From contig NZ_MVIV01000001.1 of assembly GCF_002072175.1 (NCBI RefSeq), positions 266,862 through 330,861 of the forward strand: a stretch of 64,000 nucleotides of DNA, given 5' to 3'. Below are positions 60,743 through 64,000 of the stretch, one piece after another. How positions within the stretch are numbered: position 1 is the first letter of the stretch; every line of letters begins with the position of its first letter. The stretch is from Actinomyces gaoshouyii (lineage in GTDB: Bacteria > Actinomycetota > Actinomycetes > Actinomycetales > Actinomycetaceae). The notes under the pieces are model-generated. The model was not told the DNA's origin, did not search any database, and worked only from the letters and a program-made list of their open reading frames with translations. The position numbers were made by a program, and so were the translations under genes.

Positions 60743-61939
60743 ATGAGCAATGACAGCAGTCACTGGCTGCCCCCCTCTCAGCCCGATACCGAGGACCCTA
60801 AGGGCATCGGTACCGGCGGCGAGCGGCCGGCACCGGACTCGCCGGGCGCGAGCGGCACTCCCGCGCGGCCCGCCTATGGCGCCTACGGGACCCCGCCCGC
60901 CGGTCAGGCGCCGTCGGCCGAGGGCATGGTCGGCGATCCCCACTGGGGCGCGCAGGGCTTCTTCGTGGCCCCCAAGCCGGGCGTCATCCCCCTGCGGCCA
61001 CTGGGCATCGGGGACATCATCTCCGGCGCCTTCGAGTCGATGCGCGCCAATCCCAGGGCGATGTTCATCCCGGCACTGCTGACCATGGCGGTCGTCGGCG
61101 CGATCAACGCCGTCGGCAGCTACTCCCTGGGGAACTCCCTGCTGACCATCATCCCGGACCCGGGAACGAGGGAAGCGCTCACCCCCGAGGAGGCTGTGGC
61201 GCAGCTGCCCGCCCTCCTGCTCGGCCTGGCGTCCCAGCTGGGCTCGCTGGTCCTGACTTTCCTGGCGACGACCGTGCTGTCCGGACTGCTCATCATGACC
61301 GTCTCCCGCTCCGTCCTGGGCAGGGTCGTGAGCGCGAGCGAGGTATGGGGCCGGGTCAGGGGTCGGATGTGGGCCCTCATCGGGCAGGCGGCGCTCATCA
61401 GCCTCATCTCCTTCGCCACCGTCGCGGTCCTCGGGGGACTGGCCCTCCTGGCGGTCTACGGCATCATCAGGGATGCGAGCTCATCCCTCCCACCGGTCCT
61501 GGCCCTGCTCGTCATCCTGACCGCCTTCGCGGTCGCGATCCTGGCCATCGCGCTGTCCGGAGTGTTCCTGGTCCGTTTCACCTGCGCCCCCAGCGCGCTC
61601 ATCCTGGAGGATATCGGGATCATCGAGTCGCTCAAGCGCTCCTGGCGCCTGAGCCGGGGCTCCTTCTGGCGGGTACTCGGCACCTTCCTGCTGGCCATGC
61701 TCATCACCCAGATCGCCTCGAGCCTGGCGACGCTCCCGATCTCCCTACTGGCCTCCGCCAACGTGCTCGTCGGGAGCAGCACTCTCCCCCTCATGGCGGC
61801 CCTGCAGGTCTTCTTGGCCAATCTCGTCCAGGCGATCATCCTGCCGTTCAGCGCCGCGGTGTCCGCCTTGATCTACATCGACCTGCGCATGCGGGGCGAG
61901 GGCCTCGACGTCGAGCTGCGCCGCGCGGCCCAGGCCTGA
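60743..61939 (+). CDS. GPDPase-type membrane-domain protein
   Basis: Membrane protein of 398 residues with a Pro/Gly-rich cytoplasmic head of about 75 residues and six or more membrane segments. IPLRPLGIGDIISGAFESMRANPRAMF and the later FTCAPSALILEDIGIIESLKRSWRLSRGSFWRVLG, in pieces, fit the membrane domain found next to glycerophosphodiester phosphodiesterases. No catalytic domain is present. CAGCAT lies six bases before the ATG. It leads an operon with the DUF4129 and DUF4350 genes. Function unknown. Confidence 0.75.
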   Translation: MSNDSSHWLPPSQPDTEDPKGIGTGGERPAPDSPGASGTPARPAYGAYGTPPAGQAPSAEGMVGDPHWGAQGFFVAPKPGVIPLRPLGIGDIISGAFESMRANPRAMFIPALLTMAVVGAINAVGSYSLGNSLLTIIPDPGTREALTPEEAVAQLPALLLGLASQLGSLVLTFLATTVLSGLLIMTVSRSVLGRVVSASEVWGRVRGRMWALIGQAALISLISFATVAVLGGLALLAVYGIIRDASSSLPPVLALLVILTAFAVAILAIALSGVFLVRFTCAPSALILEDIGIIESLKRSWRLSRGSFWRVLGTFLLAMLITQIASSLATLPISLLASANVLVGSSTLPLMAALQVFLANLVQAIILPFSAAVSALIYIDLRMRGEGLDVELRRAAQA

Positions 61940-61968
61940 ACCATGGCGGAGCGGTGGCGGGATCACGC

Positions 61969-62703
61969 ATGATCGCATTGGAGACGGCGGCCTTCCAGGA
62001 CTGGGGCGCGCCGGGAGGGCTCGCCCGCGCGGGGGGCCCGCCGGCGACGCCGGATGCCTCGCAGGCCGGCGAGGCGGCCCGGCGCGAGCTGGCGAAGCCC
62101 GCCTACGCCGAGAGGACCGACCCGCTGACGGCGATCTGGCAATGGCTCCAGCACCATATCGATCTCGGCTCGGTCATCCCCGGCATCCCGCCGTGGGCCT
62201 CCGTGACGATCGTGGTCCTCGCGCTGACGGCCCTCATCGTCATCATCGGCGCGATGGCGAGGCGGGTCACGATCGCCAGGCTCAGCGGCGACGTCCGCGG
62301 CCCGCTGTTCGAGGACGACCGCGACGCGGCCGCCCTGACCAGCACCGCGGACCTCGCCGCTAATCGGGGCGACTTCGCCACCGCGGTCGTCGACCGCTTC
62401 CGGGCGATCATCCGCTTCCTCGATGAGCTCTCCATCCTCGAGGACTACCCGGGGTTGACCTCCCACGAGGCGGCCGCGCTCGCCGCGAGCGCGCTGCCCG
62501 AGCTGTCCGCCGACCTCCACACCGGCGCCCGCCTCTTCGACGCCGTTCGCTACGGGGACGTGGTGGCCAGCCCGGATGAGGACGCCTGGATGCGGGCCCT
62601 GGCTGGCGACGTCGAGGCCCAGGCGGGCCGCGCGCAGCCGGGCGCCAGGGCCCGCGCCGGACGCCCCGCTGGCGCTCCGACCGCGAGCGGGGCACGCCGG
62701 TGA
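61969..62703 (+). CDS. DUF4129 domain protein
   Basis: Protein of 244 residues with one membrane segment (about 77-98) and a cytoplasmic DUF4129 domain: DLAANRGDFATAVVDRFRAIIRFLDE ... YPGLTSHEAAALAASALPEL, in pieces. DUF4129 proteins are often found with transglutaminase-like, MoxR and DUF58 genes; the role is unclear. The start could be this ATG or a GTG at 61954. The stop overlaps the next start as GTGA. Confidence 0.8.
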   Translation: MIALETAAFQDWGAPGGLARAGGPPATPDASQAGEAARRELAKPAYAERTDPLTAIWQWLQHHIDLGSVIPGIPPWASVTIVVLALTALIVIIGAMARRVTIARLSGDVRGPLFEDDRDAAALTSTADLAANRGDFATAVVDRFRAIIRFLDELSILEDYPGLTSHEAAALAASALPELSADLHTGARLFDAVRYGDVVASPDEDAWMRALAGDVEAQAGRAQPGARARAGRPAGAPTASGARR

Positions 62704-63920
62704 CCCCCATTGGGGCGCGCCCCGGGACCGCGCCCCTCGTCCCAGTGCCCCCGGAGCCAGGGCCGGCGGGCGCGGGTGGGGGCCAGGTCATCGGCGCGAC
62801 CATCCATCAGCGCCTGCGCTCCTGGAGGCCAGGGCTCCTCGCGCTGCTCGCCCTGCTCGTCCTGGTCATCCTCGCCCAGGCCCTCAAGCCCCCTGAGTCG
62901 ACCGAGCCGCTGGCCATCGACAACCCGCACTCGAATGGGGCAAAGGCCCTCACGGCCCTCGTGGGCGAGTGGGGCGTCGAGGTCGATGCCGTCTCGACCG
63001 CGCGCGCCGCGCGCGAGGCCTCAGCCGAGGGCGCGACCGTCGTCCTCATCAACGCCGGGCGCCTCAGCGACGAGGAACGGGAGCGGCTCGCCTCGGCCGG
63101 CGGCGACGTCGTCGTCCTCGGCGCCCTCGACAACAACCTCGGGGGGCTCACCGAGCTCACGCCCAGCGGCGTCAGCGCCGCCCCCGGCGCCACTGTCAGC
63201 GCCCAGTGCGGCGACGTCGACGCCCAGGCCGCGGGGACCATCCCGGCCGGGCGCGGTTCGGTGGGACTGGGCGGCGCGGAGGGGGCCACGGGCTGCTTCC
63301 CCGTCGCCGACGGCATGTACGGCTACGCCACGGCGCCGCTCCCCTCGGGCGGGACTCTGCGCGTCCTGGCCTGGCCCGACACCGCGATGAACTCCCAGCT
63401 GACCAATCAGGGGAACGCGGCGCTGGCGATCCGCGCGATCGGCGTCTCCAAGCGCGTCGTGTGGTACGACGCCGCTCAGGCGCGGAGCCGGAGCATCTGG
63501 GACGAACCATCGATGCCCCGCTTCCTGCCGGTCGTCCTGGTGCAGTTGACCATCGCGGCGCTCGCCCTGGCCATCGTCCAGGGCCGCCGGTTCGGACGCG
63601 TCGTCGTCGAGGATCTGCCCGCCGTCGTGCGCTCCACGGAGACCACGATCGGCAGGGGCCGCCTCTACCGGCGAGCCCGGGACCGCGGCCGTGCCGCCAC
63701 CGCCCTGCGCGCGGGGACGGCCCTGCGCCTCGGCAAGCGCCTCGGGCTGCCCACGGGCGCCGGGCGAGGCGAGCTCATCGACGCCCTGTGCCGTGACGGG
63801 CGCCTGCGGCCGGCCGACGTCGACCGCATCCTCTACGGCCCCACGCCCCCCGACGACCGGTCCCTCTCGGACCTGGCCGCCCAGCTCGACCGACTCGAGA
63901 GCGAGGTCCACTCATCATGA
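62700..63920 (+). CDS. DUF4350 domain protein
   Basis: Membrane protein of 406 residues: a basic head, one membrane segment (about 45-62), an extracellular DUF4350 domain (IDNPHSNGAKALTALVGEWGVEVD ... VVLINAGRLSDEERERLA, in pieces; a divergent GATase-like fold), a second membrane segment (about 277-295) and a cytoplasmic helical tail. The GTG start overlaps the DUF4129 stop, and the end overlaps the next start as ATGA. The function is unknown; the set is often linked to a MoxR ATPase. Confidence 0.8.
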   Translation: MTPIGARPGTAPLVPVPPEPGPAGAGGGQVIGATIHQRLRSWRPGLLALLALLVLVILAQALKPPESTEPLAIDNPHSNGAKALTALVGEWGVEVDAVSTARAAREASAEGATVVLINAGRLSDEERERLASAGGDVVVLGALDNNLGGLTELTPSGVSAAPGATVSAQCGDVDAQAAGTIPAGRGSVGLGGAEGATGCFPVADGMYGYATAPLPSGGTLRVLAWPDTAMNSQLTNQGNAALAIRAIGVSKRVVWYDAAQARSRSIWDEPSMPRFLPVVLVQLTIAALALAIVQGRRFGRVVVEDLPAVVRSTETTIGRGRLYRRARDRGRAATALRAGTALRLGKRLGLPTGAGRGELIDALCRDGRLRPADVDRILYGPTPPDDRSLSDLAAQLDRLESEVHSS

Positions 63921-64000
63921 GCACCACTGACACCGGCCGACCCGATCAGGCCGATCGCTCCCCCGCGGCGCCGGCCCCGCCTGGAAGCCCGAGCGCTTCC
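63917..64000 (+). CDS. Start of next gene in the operon, possibly MoxR-type ATPase (partial)
   Basis: Only the first 28 codons are in the window (MSTTDTGRPDQADRSPAAPA...), a Pro/Ser-rich head without any domain. The ATG overlaps the DUF4350 stop (ATGA). In related genomes a MoxR-family AAA ATPase usually follows DUF4350, so that is the expectation, resting on gene order only. Confidence 0.5.
   Translation, partial: MSTTDTGRPDQADRSPAAPAPPGSPSAS

Overview
The window is a contiguous piece of a very GC-rich chromosome. Gene content, GTG/TTG starts and the order mtrA-mtrB-lpqB / hpf-comF / secA point to an actinobacterium. The family Actinomycetaceae (Actinomyces or Schaalia type) is my best inference, made from overall resemblance and not from a search. 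No rRNA, tRNA, CRISPR array, insertion sequence or prophage was recognised. Genes are tightly packed, with many 1-4 base stop/start overlaps.

Layout. 28-7525 (minus): rpoB-rpoC. 7939-10517 (plus): aroA-rsgA. 10715-31108 and on to 33132: a large nitrate/nitrite respiration and molybdenum region. It holds a COG2345-type regulator; a minus-strand operon of two polytopic membrane proteins followed by a copper nitrite reductase with an extra cupredoxin domain; a divergent DUF2249 protein; the molybdenum cofactor genes moaA, moaD, moaE, moeA, moaC, mobA and mog; the nitrate porter narK; nitrate reductase narGHJI; and molybdate uptake modA plus a fused modBC. 33298-37364: a divergent siderophore-type iron ABC transporter around an IdeR/DtxR-like box. 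37474-41269: a zinc alcohol dehydrogenase, a flavodoxin-fold reductase, hisN and uppP. 41351-46041: sbcDC. 46094-51263: a poorly characterised actinobacterial cluster (DUF6912, MinD/CpaE-like ATPase, SAF-domain protein, small HTH protein, LysM protein, Rv3235-like protein). 51351-60550: secA, comF, hpf, lpqB, mtrB, mtrA. 60743-64000: a membrane-protein operon (GPDPase-type membrane protein, DUF4129, DUF4350 and the start of the next gene).

How it works together. Molybdate enters through ModA-ModBC and is built into molybdopterin cofactor by the Moa/Moe/Mob/Mog enzymes. NarGHI, assembled by NarJ, uses it to reduce nitrate brought in by NarK. The nitrite can be reduced to NO by the NirK-type enzyme, whose operon also encodes two His-rich membrane proteins that could feed it electrons or handle NO. 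No NO reductase is present in the window.

The most notable observations are: the nir operon as a possible membrane-coupled nitrite-reducing system, with a Gln where the second catalytic His of NirK is expected; an AT-rich dyad covering the divergent nir/DUF2249 start region; a ribosome-hibernation gene (hpf) behind three consecutive near-perfect GC hairpins and an orphan Shine-Dalgarno sequence; a G9 tract in the apparent moaA promoter spacer; one IdeR-like box overlapping two divergent -10 elements; and a recurring -10-like hexamer placed exactly six bases before the start codon in many genes, suggesting widespread leaderless transcripts.
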